A program made the position numbers and the translations under genes. Source: Streptomyces xanthochromogenes (GTDB lineage Bacteria; Actinomycetota; Actinomycetes; Streptomycetales; Streptomycetaceae). From it: a stretch of DNA of 64,000 nt. Below the pieces are notes generated by a model, which worked only from the letters and a program-made list of their open reading frames with translations, did no database searches and was not told the origin of the DNA. Location: the NCBI RefSeq assembly GCF_014650455.1, contig NZ_BMUZ01000020.1, forward strand, positions 24,138 through 88,137, in the 5' to 3' direction. This document shows positions 7,664 to 15,711 of this stretch, piece by piece (within the stretch, counting starts at the first letter, position 1; each line of letters begins with the position of its first letter).

Positions 7664-7975
7664 ATGGCCGTCACCTTCGGTCCGCTCCTGCTGGACGACG
7701 AGGCCAACACCCAGCTCAAGCCCACGTTCGAGCCGGTGCTGCGCCTCTACTACGTCGAGCTGTGGAAGGACGGCGCCGTCCTGGACGTGCACGGCAGCGG
7801 CGAGTGGCTGGAGACCGCCGCCTACGCGGTGGACACCGTCGACGCCTTCCTTGCCGGGCACGGTGTGCGCCCGCTGACCGGCATCGAGCGCGCCGACCTG
7901 CACGGCGGACTGCTCCAGGCCAGGGGCGGCGCGGGCTACGAGGTACTCACCCGGCAGATCACCCGCCGGTCCTGA
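7664..7975 (+). CDS. hypothetical protein (103 aa), first gene of the leader-family row
   Basis: Starts at ATG 7664 directly behind the conserved CTCAACGAAAGG leader. The product is small and soluble, with a beta-rich first half (PVLRLYYVELWKDGAVLDVHGSG) and a helical second half. Domain not recognised. The strong leader with a long structured upstream element suggests regulated expression. Confidence 0.75.
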   Translation: MAVTFGPLLLDDEANTQLKPTFEPVLRLYYVELWKDGAVLDVHGSGEWLETAAYAVDTVDAFLAGHGVRPLTGIERADLHGGLLQARGGAGYEVLTRQITRRS

Positions 7976-7986
7976 GTGACCGTCAC

Positions 7987-8048
7987 CCGGCGGGGTGGAC
8001 GGGGCGGGAATCCCGCCCACCCCGCCGGACCACCGACCACCTCAACGA
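7987..8048 (+). promoter_or_regulatory. reiterated leader, copy 2 (hairpin form)
   Basis: CCGGCGGGGTGG (7987-7998) pairs with CCACCCCGCCGG (8017-8028), enclosing GGGCGGGAATCCCGCCC. CACCGA and CTCAACGA (8041-8048) follow, then AAGG and ATG 8062. The stem sequence is unique to this copy, while the apex and the start-proximal motif are conserved. Confidence 0.6.
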
Positions 8049-8061
8049 AAGGAATCCCGCG

Positions 8062-8280
8062 ATGGTCGACCGCATGGACAGCCGTGAAGGGTTCACCACG
8101 GGCGACACGGTGACCCAGGCCGGAGAGGGCCCCTTCGGGCTTCCGCGCGACGGCGTGGTCCAGGGCTGGCTCACCTACGAGTACGCGCCCACCAAGTGGT
8201 ACTGCTGCGTGACCTTCGGCGGCCGGTACATCGGCCGCTACCAGGCCCACGAGATCGAGCACGTCACCCGGCCGCAGTGA
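8062..8280 (+). CDS. small hypothetical protein (72 aa)
   Basis: Starts at ATG 8062 behind a leader copy. A beta-rich small protein (FTTGDTVTQAGEGPFGLP, then WLTYEYAPTKWYCCVTFGG) with an SH3-like feel (GDxV start). No membrane span. Function unknown. Confidence 0.7.
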   Translation: MVDRMDSREGFTTGDTVTQAGEGPFGLPRDGVVQGWLTYEYAPTKWYCCVTFGGRYIGRYQAHEIEHVTRPQ

Positions 8281-8291
8281 CGAGATCGGCA

Positions 8292-8353
8292 GGGGGAGCG
8301 GGGCGGGAATCCCGCTCCCCCCGCCGGAGCCCACCACCGAAGAACCTCAACGA
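8292..8353 (+). promoter_or_regulatory. reiterated leader, copy 3 (hairpin form)
   Basis: GGGGGAGCGGG (8292-8302) pairs perfectly with CCCGCTCCCCC (8311-8321) around GCGGGAAT. CACCGAAGAAC and CTCAACGA (8346-8353) follow before ATG 8367. It begins 12 bp after the previous stop, so it could also act as a terminator or attenuator. Confidence 0.6.
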
Positions 8354-8366
8354 CAGAAAGCCGCAC

Positions 8367-8942
8367 ATGACCATCACCAGCCAGACCCCCGCCGCCTGCC
8401 GCGTGCAGCTCGGCAAGGCCCCGGCCGAGTACCTCGTCATCGCGGACGACGGCCCCGCCGCCGACGACGTCTGCGCGGGCCGGACCCCCGTGCGCCGGGT
8501 GCGCTACGTCGAGCGCCGCGCCGTCGACCCGGTCGAGCGGCGGCTCCAGTGGGATGAGTTGGAGGGCGACTGCCTGGACGCCGAGGGCACGGTGCGGCTG
8601 CTCGCCGTCGCCGCCGTCAGCCACGGCCACGCCGCCCACGTCGCCCGCCGCGAGTTCGCTGCCTTCAACGCCGCTGTCCGCATGGGCGACGAGATCGGCC
8701 GCCGCCTTGAGCGCGCCGAGCGCGGGTGGCTCGCGATCCGGATCGCCGACGGCCGCAGCGACGGTGAGCTGTACGGCGACTACGAGGACGCCTTCGCCGC
8801 CCAGGAGCACCCCGGGGCGTGCACCTACTTCCCGATCTCCCCGCTGAGCCCGTGGACGCCCCGCATGTGCGCGGAGCACCTGGAGTTCATGACCCACCTG
8901 CGGCACGGGTGCATGGTCTACGGCCGCCCCACCTGCCGCTGA
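8367..8942 (+). CDS. hypothetical protein (191 aa)
   Basis: Starts at ATG 8367 behind leader copy 3. The protein is soluble, with a basic helical middle (ARREFAAFNAAVRMGDEIGRR) and a C-terminus containing CTYFPISPLSPWTPRMC. No recognised family. Its place in the leader-family row suggests co-regulation with the neighbours. Confidence 0.75.
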   Translation: MTITSQTPAACRVQLGKAPAEYLVIADDGPAADDVCAGRTPVRRVRYVERRAVDPVERRLQWDELEGDCLDAEGTVRLLAVAAVSHGHAAHVARREFAAFNAAVRMGDEIGRRLERAERGWLAIRIADGRSDGELYGDYEDAFAAQEHPGACTYFPISPLSPWTPRMCAEHLEFMTHLRHGCMVYGRPTCR

Positions 8943-8960
8943 CCCGCGGCCCCCGGTGAC

Positions 8961-9028
8961 GCGGGCGGGGGCGGGAATCCCCGCCCGCGCCACCGGCCCG
9001 GCCGCTCGACACCGATCAACCTCAACGA
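8961..9028 (+). promoter_or_regulatory. reiterated leader, copy 4 (hairpin form)
   Basis: GCGGGCGGGG (8961-8970) pairs with CCCCGCCCGC (8979-8988) around GCGGGAAT. CACCGAT and CTCAACGA (9021-9028) follow, then AAGG and ATG 9040. Same layout as the other copies with a different stem sequence. Confidence 0.6.
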
Positions 9029-9039
9029 AAGGCACGCAC

Positions 9040-9642
9040 ATGACCAGGACCCCGGCGTTCCGGCTCGGCGCCCCCGACTGGGAGCAGCGCTACCCCGTCC
9101 TGACCGGCACGGACACCGTGATCGGCGCCGTCTTCCGCTGGCACCGTGACTGGCTCACCATCACCAGCAGCGGCGAGCACAACCTCGGTCGTCCCGAGAA
9201 GGGCCGCCGCGGCGTCCCGCAGGGCGCCGCCCTGGCCGCGGCCGGGCACGTGGCCGCCCAGTACGGAGCCGGTCACATCACGGCCATGACGCTGGAGACC
9301 GTGACCGCCCCGGTGCCCGTACTGATGGACCCGGTGCCGCTGCTGCACGAGCGGATGCCGCAGAGCCCCCGCAACGTCGACGCGGCGAAGTCGGTCATGG
9401 CCTTGCTCGCGACGTTCCGGTGGAGGCCGTTCACCGGGTTCCCCGGCTCCGACAACCCGCACTGGATGGAGTGCGAGCTGTGCGGCTGGCAGGGCCCGCG
9501 CTACTGGTCGCACCTGCGAGGCCGACCCGTGGGCGCGCTGCCCAGCACCTACCGGCACCCGGCGTCCGAGGAGTTCGGGGCGCCCGCCGGTTGCGTCGGT
9601 GACGCGAAGGTCCGCGAGCTGATCGCGGCCTACAGCAAGTAG
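9040..9642 (+). CDS. hypothetical protein (200 aa)
   Basis: Starts at ATG 9040 behind leader copy 4. A WxECxLCGWxGP segment near residue 145 looks like half of a metal site. The rest is mixed alpha/beta with a helix PRNVDAAKSVMALLATF. I do not recognise a family. Confidence 0.75.
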   Translation: MTRTPAFRLGAPDWEQRYPVLTGTDTVIGAVFRWHRDWLTITSSGEHNLGRPEKGRRGVPQGAALAAAGHVAAQYGAGHITAMTLETVTAPVPVLMDPVPLLHERMPQSPRNVDAAKSVMALLATFRWRPFTGFPGSDNPHWMECELCGWQGPRYWSHLRGRPVGALPSTYRHPASEEFGAPAGCVGDAKVRELIAAYSK

Positions 9643-9708
9643 CTCCCCCACCCCACAGGCAGCCGGGTCCGGACGCGCGCCGGGCCCGGCGCCCCCCCAG
9701 GAGGAATC

Positions 9709-10128
9709 ATGTCTGTTGACTTCAGCGTCGAGGGAACCGTCGAGCTGTACCCGCCCGTCCCGCTCGCGCAGTTGTGGGAGCTGACCGAGGGAGGAGACTT
9801 TCACGTCGCCCCCCACGGCATCCCGGAGAGCGAACTGGCGGCGCTGGTCAAGCGCGAGGCGTGGGTGCTCGTGCCCGACCCGGACAGCGGCACCGACGAC
9901 CAGGGCCGTCCGAAGGCCATCAAGTACCTGCGGGTGGGCGACCCCGAGACCTACTCGTTCTCGATCAACCGCCGCCTCATGGCTCTGTCCGCGTGGATGG
10001 GTGAGGCGCATGAATTCGACGGAGAGCTGCGCTATCAGGACGGCGACGTCGGCACGATGGGCGTGATCGAGCCGTTCGAGGACGGCGAGCAGCCCGAGTG
10101 GCGCGAGACCGGCGGGCGGTTGTGGTGA
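9709..10128 (+). CDS. hypothetical protein (139 aa)
   Basis: Starts at ATG 9709 with a clear AGGAGGAA ribosome site; unlike its neighbours it lacks the CTCAACGA leader. Soluble, mixed alpha/beta, acidic C-terminus (EPFEDGEQPEWRETGG). Family not recognised. Confidence 0.75.
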   Translation: MSVDFSVEGTVELYPPVPLAQLWELTEGGDFHVAPHGIPESELAALVKREAWVLVPDPDSGTDDQGRPKAIKYLRVGDPETYSFSINRRLMALSAWMGEAHEFDGELRYQDGDVGTMGVIEPFEDGEQPEWRETGGRLW

Positions 10129-10176
10129 CACCGCCAGTGCGGGGCGCCCGCGCTCCGCACTGATTGGGGGCAGCGC

Positions 10177-10317
10177 GGCCGGCGGGGGAGCGGGGGGCAG
10201 AAATCCCTGCTCCCCCGTCGGCCGGACGGTCCGGGACATGCAGGCGGCCGGCGGGGCGCAAAAAAGCGTGGGAATCCCGCCGGCCGCAACGGCTCGGCCA
10301 CCGAAGGCCCTCAACAG
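10177..10317 (+). promoter_or_regulatory. two hairpins of the leader family (degenerate copy)
   Basis: Hairpin a pairs 10177-10191 with 10209-10223 (15 bp, one G-U) around GGGGGGCAGAAATCCCT. Hairpin b pairs GCGGCCGGCGGG (10244-10255) with CCCGCCGGCCGC (10276-10287) with TGGGAAT before the second arm. CACCGAAGGC and CTCAACAG (10310-10317) follow. The motif is 60 bp from the ATG at 10379 rather than next to it, so this copy may have decayed or been reused. No gene is seen in 10129-10378. Confidence 0.5.
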
Positions 10318-10378
10318 GCCGTCACCCGAGCACGCCAACATGGTAGACGCGTCCTACACACACCAAGGAGCAGGACCC

Positions 10379-10978
10379 ATGAAGACCATTGACGGACGGC
10401 TGTACGCCACCCGGGCCGAGCTGTCCGAGCGTGCCGGGTACAAGGGCGAGGCCACCCTGCGCAACCTGTGGGCGGACCGTGAGGACAACGAGCACCCGCC
10501 CGCCCGCCGGATCGACCGCGCCCTGTACTGGGACCTGGAGGTCTGGGAACGCTGGCACGCCGAGCACCGGCGGCAGCACAACGGTGTCGACTACAGCGGC
10601 AGCCCCGACGAGGAACTGCCCCCGGCGGTCCAGGCCAAGGTCCTCGGGATCAGCGTCAGCGCGATCAGCCACTATCGCGAGAACCCGCCGCCGGGGTGGC
10701 CCGCGCCCGTGCGCGAGGAGGAGCTCGAGAGCGGCCGCACGCGCGAGTACCGCACCCGGCGCCAGCTCTGGGCCTACGCCGACGCCGGGCCCCGCGCCGG
10801 AGCGGCCGGCCGGAAGCCGGCGAAGGGCCCGGACCCCAGGGTCGCCCTGGCGGCTGAGGCCCTGGCCGCCGCGCCCGACCGGAAGGCGGGGGAGGTCGCG
10901 GCCGCCCTCGCCGAGCAGCACGGCGGGGGCCTGAGCACCTGGAAGCGCGCCGTCACCGAGGCCCGCAGGCAGGACTGA
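10379..10978 (+). CDS. putative DNA-binding protein with two HTH-like regions
   Basis: A 199-aa protein from ATG 10379 (CAAGGAGCAGG upstream). Residues 1-60 (ATRAELSERAGYKGEATLRN then an acidic/basic wing) look like a MerR/excisionase-type winged helix. Residues 80-135 repeat a similar pattern (VQAKVLGISVSAISHYRENP). The C-terminal third is Ala/Lys/Arg-rich. It could be a recombination directionality factor or a regulator of the leader-family genes. No proof of either. Confidence 0.65.
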   Translation: MKTIDGRLYATRAELSERAGYKGEATLRNLWADREDNEHPPARRIDRALYWDLEVWERWHAEHRRQHNGVDYSGSPDEELPPAVQAKVLGISVSAISHYRENPPPGWPAPVREEELESGRTREYRTRRQLWAYADAGPRAGAAGRKPAKGPDPRVALAAEALAAAPDRKAGEVAAALAEQHGGGLSTWKRAVTEARRQD

Positions 10979-11064
10979 CCGGCGGCCGCGACGCGCACGG
11001 GCGGCACTGCCTGAGAAATGGGCCGACCGCCGGTGCGGCAGCGTCTTGACCTAACCCTCATTAC

Positions 11065-11131
11065 TTGATTGAATTAGCAGTGTCGAAATGGGCGGGAATC
11101 CCGGACCGGCACCACCGAGAACCCTCAACGA
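11065..11131 (+). promoter_or_regulatory. reiterated leader, copy 5 (full form)
   Basis: The TTGATTGAATTAGCAGTGTC block is at 11065-11084. GTGTCG (11080-11085) faces CGGCAC (11107-11112), giving a stem with one G-U around GGGCGGGAATCCCGG. CACCGAGAAC and CTCAACGA (11124-11131) follow, then GCAAGGG and ATG 11147. TTGACC near 11046 aligns with the -35-like hexamer of copy 1. Confidence 0.6.
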
Positions 11132-11146
11132 GCAAGGGCAGAGCAC

Positions 11147-13534
11147 ATGACCGAGACCGACTTCGGGGAGCCCACCCCCGAGACCTGCCTCCGGGTGGCC
11201 CGCCAGGCCGCCGAACTCGCCGCCGCAGCCGATGACATGGCGCTCAGCGCCGCGTGCCGCAGCACCCCCCGCACCGAGGCCCACCGGGACGAGATCATGC
11301 ACGCGGTGCACCGGGAGGCCGTCGAGGCCGAGGGGCACGCCGCCCGGGCAGAGCAGTACGCGGCCGACCCGAGCATGCCGGACAGCGCGCTGCGCTACTG
11401 CGCCAGCGGCGCCGTCGACTACGCCGTCCGCGCCCAGGAGGCCGCCGGGATCGAGACGACGGCGGCTGCGCTGCGCACCGAGCTGGAGCGCAAGCTCACG
11501 CCCGCCGAGCACGCCGAGCGGGAGAGCGAGCGGCGCCGCGCCGAGGCCGAGCAGGAGGCCGAGGAGCGGGCTGCCACCGGCATGGACGCCGACAACCGGC
11601 ACCTGGCCAGGATGAACGCCTACCTCGCCGAGAGCGCCGTCCCCCGGCTCGGGTGGACCGCCGGGCACGTGCGGGTCCTGCAGGCCGCGGAGACCGGCCG
11701 CCTGTACCAGCGCGACGGGCAGGTCCGGCAGGCCGCCGAGCGCGGCACCTGGAGCGGCGGCCGCAAGATCAGCCGGGAGCGGACGCAGGACCTGCACGCA
11801 GCCGGGTTCCTCGTCGTCGTCGACGCGACCGACGACGCCCGCGTTCTCGCGGCCACACCGATGGGACAGGCCGCCCTGGAGCTTGCGCGGCTGCACCCGG
11901 CGGGCCTGTACGAGAGCGACAAGGCGGCGTACGAGGCCCGCTACGCCTGCGTCGCGAAGCGGTACAAGCGCAGGGACGACAAGAAATCCGCAGCCCGCCG
12001 CCTGCCCGCCCTGGAACACGGGGTGGGCCGCTACCGGCGCCCGGTGACGCTCGTCGAGCAGGAGGCCCGCGCCGCCCGCGAGGCCGCTGAGCGATGGGAG
12101 GACGAGGGCGGCTGCTGCCCGGGCGTCGAGCCCCCCCGCCCGGCCGTCGAGCCCCGGGCCGAGGACGCGCCGGCGGCGGCCGCCGAGCCTGCCGTGACAC
12201 TGGTCAAGCCCGGGCCGTCCCTGCCGCCGGGAATGTACTTCCTGCCGCTGCCGTCAACCCTGTACCGCGAGTGGTGGGCCATCCAGTGCGCCCGCTGTCA
12301 AGGTGGCGTCCGTATCACGCTGTCCGGCGAGTGGGCCGACAAGTACGAGGCTGCGGAGGCCGCCCGCGATCACTTCGAGGCGGCCCACCAGCTGCTTGAT
12401 GACCCGCTCACCTCGGAGGAGATCGCCGAGGCGCAGCGCTGGCCGCTCTCGGATGCGCAGCGCACCGTGCTGCACTGGGCCGAGCACGCCGACCTGGCGG
12501 AGTACGACGACGGGTTCTGGGCCCTGGACTGCGTTCCGGACCGCTGGGACGTCAACAAGAAGGTGGCCCGCGGCCGAGTGGCCGGGATGTGGGCAGCCGG
12601 ACTGCTGGACGTGCACTTGGACGGCAACGGCAGCCGCCGCATCGTGAAGTCGCCGACCGGTTGCCGGGTGGCCCGTCTGGTGTGGCGCGCAGAGCGCCAG
12701 GGCCTCGCCCAGGCCGCTGCGAAGGACGCCCGGCTCGTACCGCTTCCGACGCGCAGTGGCGGCTACCCGTTGCTGTCCGAGGGGCGCTACTTCAAGGGCG
12801 AGCAGCGGCGCGAGGAGGACCCGGTCCCGGCGGAGACCGTTTCCGCAGCCGCCGAACCGGCACCCATGAAGCCGCAGACAACGACCGTGGCACGCGCCGA
12901 CCAGCCTCTGCTGCGGCGCCTGTTCGCTCCGCGCTCCGCCCGCGAGCAGCGGCCCGCGCACGACGTCCGTAAGGTCATCCGGCGCCCGCAGCGCCTGCTC
13001 ACCCCGGAGGAGCGCGAGCGGGTGCGGGACATGCCGCTGCTCAACCTCCAGGGGGCCCTGATCATGGGCATCACCGATCCGGTTCCCAACGCGTCGCCGA
13101 TGTCGGAGGACGCCGGTGCGTGGGTGCGCGAGCACGCGTGGCCCGCGCACTGGCAGGAGATGGAGGACCGTTACCCGTTCGGGTTCCACCGGTGGAGCAC
13201 GTGCGAGCGGGGCACCTGCTGGAACTGCCTCAACGGCCGGTGCGACATCTGCGTCCACCGGCAGGAGGGCGGCCCGAGCGTCGACAGCAACCGGGACTGG
13301 GTGACCAACCATCAGGGGCGCACCGTCGCCGAGTTCATCCCCCGGCCGGGCGGCGAGCCGTGCGTGTGGTGGTGCCGGTGCGAGTGTCCCAAGGACGGCC
13401 CCGCACCGGCCCGGCCAGCGAAGAAGAAGCCCGCCCCGGCCGGTCCGCCGACGGCGCCCGAGCTCACTCCCGCGCAGGCCGCCGGGCCCGTCCGGGCACC
13501 CGAGGCGGACGCGGTGCAGACCGCCCTGTGGTGA
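11147..13534 (+). CDS. large unknown protein (795 aa) with cysteine-rich C-terminal region
   Basis: Starts at ATG 11147 behind leader copy 5. Residues 1-150 are alanine/glutamate-rich and probably coiled-coil (AERESERRRAEAEQEAEER). Winged-helix-like stretches follow (WTAGHVRVLQAAETGRLYQR and LSDAQRTVLHWAEHADLAEY). Near the C-terminus lies a cysteine cluster (CERGTCWNCLNGRCDICVH, then WWCRCECP) that probably binds zinc. Residues 586-597 share Q-x-LLR-x-LFAPR with the next gene. The two genes have the same leader and may act together. No enzyme motif seen; function unknown. Confidence 0.8.
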   Translation: MTETDFGEPTPETCLRVARQAAELAAAADDMALSAACRSTPRTEAHRDEIMHAVHREAVEAEGHAARAEQYAADPSMPDSALRYCASGAVDYAVRAQEAAGIETTAAALRTELERKLTPAEHAERESERRRAEAEQEAEERAATGMDADNRHLARMNAYLAESAVPRLGWTAGHVRVLQAAETGRLYQRDGQVRQAAERGTWSGGRKISRERTQDLHAAGFLVVVDATDDARVLAATPMGQAALELARLHPAGLYESDKAAYEARYACVAKRYKRRDDKKSAARRLPALEHGVGRYRRPVTLVEQEARAAREAAERWEDEGGCCPGVEPPRPAVEPRAEDAPAAAAEPAVTLVKPGPSLPPGMYFLPLPSTLYREWWAIQCARCQGGVRITLSGEWADKYEAAEAARDHFEAAHQLLDDPLTSEEIAEAQRWPLSDAQRTVLHWAEHADLAEYDDGFWALDCVPDRWDVNKKVARGRVAGMWAAGLLDVHLDGNGSRRIVKSPTGCRVARLVWRAERQGLAQAAAKDARLVPLPTRSGGYPLLSEGRYFKGEQRREEDPVPAETVSAAAEPAPMKPQTTTVARADQPLLRRLFAPRSAREQRPAHDVRKVIRRPQRLLTPEERERVRDMPLLNLQGALIMGITDPVPNASPMSEDAGAWVREHAWPAHWQEMEDRYPFGFHRWSTCERGTCWNCLNGRCDICVHRQEGGPSVDSNRDWVTNHQGRTVAEFIPRPGGEPCVWWCRCECPKDGPAPARPAKKKPAPAGPPTAPELTPAQAAGPVRAPEADAVQTALW

Positions 13535-13537
13535 CGT

Positions 13538-13872
13538 GGGGGGCGCTGCCCCCCACACCCCCCGGCCCTCTCTCCAAGGGGGCGGGGGGACGGACGTCGG
13601 CCGCACGCTGAGCGGGTGGTGCAGGGGTGGGGGCGGCCGGGGGCTCCCTCGCCGGACGGGCACCCCGAGGAGGCCACAGCCCGCGCCCGGCCGCCAGGCC
13701 AAGCCGCCTGCGGCGGTCGCCTACGGCGAGCCCGGCACCCCGACACGGCCCGCGGCGGCTGACGCCTGCCCGACCGACGAGGGAGCCCCCGGCCGAGGCC
13801 GTCGTACGGCGTTCCGACGCCGGAACAAAAACAGCATGTGACCTGCCCGGACGTCTTGATCTCACCTTCAAG
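13538..13872 (+). other. non-coding structured leader element, copy 2
   Basis: Begins 3 bp after the 13534 stop with a hairpin GGGGGGC-GCT-GCCCCCC (13538-13554), probably a terminator. Arms of 17 bp follow at 13635-13651 and 13778-13794, enclosing a core nearly identical to that at 7390-7465. Relative to copy 1 the arms change on both sides (GATT/AATC versus GC/GC), so pairing is kept. No gene is apparent. Confidence 0.6.
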
Positions 13873-13874
13873 AG

Positions 13875-13940
13875 TTGATTGAATTAGCAGTGTCGAAACG
13901 GGCGGGAATCCCGGACCGACACCACCGAGAACCTCAACGA
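13875..13940 (+). promoter_or_regulatory. reiterated leader, copy 6 (full form)
   Basis: The TTGATTGAATTAGCAGTGTC block is at 13875-13894. GTGTCG (13890-13895) pairs perfectly with CGACAC (13917-13922) around CGGGAATCCCG; the third base of the second arm differs from copies 1 and 5 and restores a Watson-Crick pair. CACCGAGAA and CTCAACGA (13933-13940) precede AAGGG and ATG 13956. Confidence 0.65.
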
Positions 13941-13955
13941 ACAAGGGCAGATCAC

Positions 13956-15632
13956 ATGAACGAGGAGCGCGACACCGCAGCGACAGACGAGGACGGGCGC
14001 CCGTACGTGAACGGCGGCTTCCAGCCCGCGGTCAGCGACTGGGACGGATGGACGTGCGAGGACGACTGCACCGTCTGCGCGACCGGCGCGGACTGCGCCG
14101 ACTGCCGGGAGTGCACCGACTTCGCATTCCCCTACCCGCCCCACTGGGCGCGCACCTGGCAGGACGGCGAACCGGAGCGCGGCGTCGAGGCGTTCGGCGG
14201 ACCGGGCGGCATGTCGGCCGGACGCGCACTGGTCGACGACGGCGGCGACTGGATCCTGATCGAGCAGAACCGGGACGCCGCGGCGACGGCCCGGGCGGCC
14301 GGTCACTGGGTAGTGGAGGCGGACATCAGGACGCTGGACCCCCGCCACCCCGCCCTCCGCTGCACCCACCGCTTCCACGGTTCGCCGCCCTGCCAGACCC
14401 TCTCCGATGGAGGCAAGCGCTCCGGCTGGAACCGGCAGGAGATTGCCGAACTACAGACCATCATGTGGCAGGCTTCCGAGGCGTTCGGCTGTCTCGAGGT
14501 CGACGACCTGTGCAGCCTCTACGGCGGCCCACACCACTACTACGGCGACGTCATCTACGGCATGGAGGACCACCCTGACGCGCACGGCTGGGGAGACCGG
14601 TGCGGCGGCGGTCGCCTGCCCCCCTGCATGACCCCGACCGAGTTCCGTGCATGGGCCGCCTCGTCGGTCTCCGACGAGCGCACCGCGCTTATGGCCGAGA
14701 TGCTGATCTGGCCCATGTGCCTGGTGCAGATCGGCGCCCCGCTGATCTCCATCACGATGGAGCAGTCGGCAAACCTGCTCCGCCAGACCCCGGCCCTGGC
14801 GGAGGCGATCCAGTCCGAGATCACCAGCGTGGAGGGCTTCGGCTGGGCATGGTGCTCGTGGCAGATCGCGGACGCCGCCGACTTCGGCGCGGCCACCCAC
14901 CGAGAGCGGGCATGGATGGTTGCCACCCGCTACACGTACCCCCGCTACGCCGACCACGCCGACAGCCGGGCGGCGGCCCACGAGATGTTCGCCCACGTGC
15001 TCAAGAAGACCGGCAAGTTGCCCGACTGGATGCCCGAGCTGGACCGCCGAATTGAGCCCTACCAAGGTCGCCCCGCCCTCCCGGTCGTGACCGTCGCGGA
15101 CGCCCTGAACCTCCCAGTCACCTGGTGGGCCGACACCCGCGGCAAGCGCAAGACCAACCCCAGGACTGGCAAACCGAACGGCGGCGGCAGCTTCCCTCTC
15201 AACCGTGTTGGACTGTGCGTCACCGCCCCTTGGTACGGGATCAAGTTCCGCCCGGCCGACGTCCCCCAGGGTGAAGGAACCATCACGGTTTCCCTGCCCG
15301 ATCTCGGAGTCCTGGTCGGCTTCCGCCGGGACTATCCGTGGACCTACATCCCCGCCCGGACGGGAGCGAAGGGCATCCGCAACATCGCCCAGATGATCGC
15401 CGACGCCGTCTCGCCGTTCATGGGGGCCGCCATCTCCGCCGCAGTCCAGGGGCAGGACTGGTACAAGCCCGCCTCCAGCTATCAGGCGACGCTGTACCGA
15501 CTGCGCAAGCAGGCGGGGACGACCAGGCGGCCCGAGGAACAGCTCACGCTGTTCGGGAACCAGACTCTCCTGCGAGCTCTGTTCGCCCCCCGGCCGTCGG
15601 TCCCGGCCGCCGACTGGAAGCCCGCCGTCTGA
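13956..15632 (+). CDS. C5-cytosine DNA methyltransferase with Cys-rich N-terminus
   Basis: A 558-aa protein from ATG 13956. C5-methyltransferase motifs are in order: SAM-binding FGGPGGMSAG (80-89), catalytic GSPPCQ with Cys146, ENV-equivalent MEQSANLLR with Glu269, and ATHRERAWMVATR (motif VIII). Residues 33-55 hold a cysteine cluster (CEDDCTVC...CADCREC) that may bind zinc. QLTLF at 529-533 matches the bacterial sliding-clamp-binding consensus. No restriction endonuclease is adjacent, so this may be a solitary enzyme that protects the element from host restriction. That role is inferred. Confidence 0.88.
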   Translation: MNEERDTAATDEDGRPYVNGGFQPAVSDWDGWTCEDDCTVCATGADCADCRECTDFAFPYPPHWARTWQDGEPERGVEAFGGPGGMSAGRALVDDGGDWILIEQNRDAAATARAAGHWVVEADIRTLDPRHPALRCTHRFHGSPPCQTLSDGGKRSGWNRQEIAELQTIMWQASEAFGCLEVDDLCSLYGGPHHYYGDVIYGMEDHPDAHGWGDRCGGGRLPPCMTPTEFRAWAASSVSDERTALMAEMLIWPMCLVQIGAPLISITMEQSANLLRQTPALAEAIQSEITSVEGFGWAWCSWQIADAADFGAATHRERAWMVATRYTYPRYADHADSRAAAHEMFAHVLKKTGKLPDWMPELDRRIEPYQGRPALPVVTVADALNLPVTWWADTRGKRKTNPRTGKPNGGGSFPLNRVGLCVTAPWYGIKFRPADVPQGEGTITVSLPDLGVLVGFRRDYPWTYIPARTGAKGIRNIAQMIADAVSPFMGAAISAAVQGQDWYKPASSYQATLYRLRKQAGTTRRPEEQLTLFGNQTLLRALFAPRPSVPAADWKPAV

Positions 15633-15658
15633 CCGGCGGCCGCACGAAACACCAACGA

Positions 15659-15687
15659 CGAAGGGCCCCGCGATGCGGGGCCCTTCG
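15659..15687. terminator. bidirectional terminator between convergent genes
   Basis: CGAAGGGCCCCGC pairs perfectly with GCGGGGCCCTTCG around GAT. It lies 27 bp after the methyltransferase stop and 25 bp from the stop of the convergent 15712 gene, so it can serve both. Confidence 0.8.
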
Positions 15688-15711
15688 CGTGTGTCCGGAG
15701 GAGTGGAACGG

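Noticed and set aside
11147..13534. The 795-aa protein as a replication initiator
   Set aside because: It has winged-helix-like stretches but no Rep HUH, primase or helicase motif that I can recognise, so I left it as unknown.
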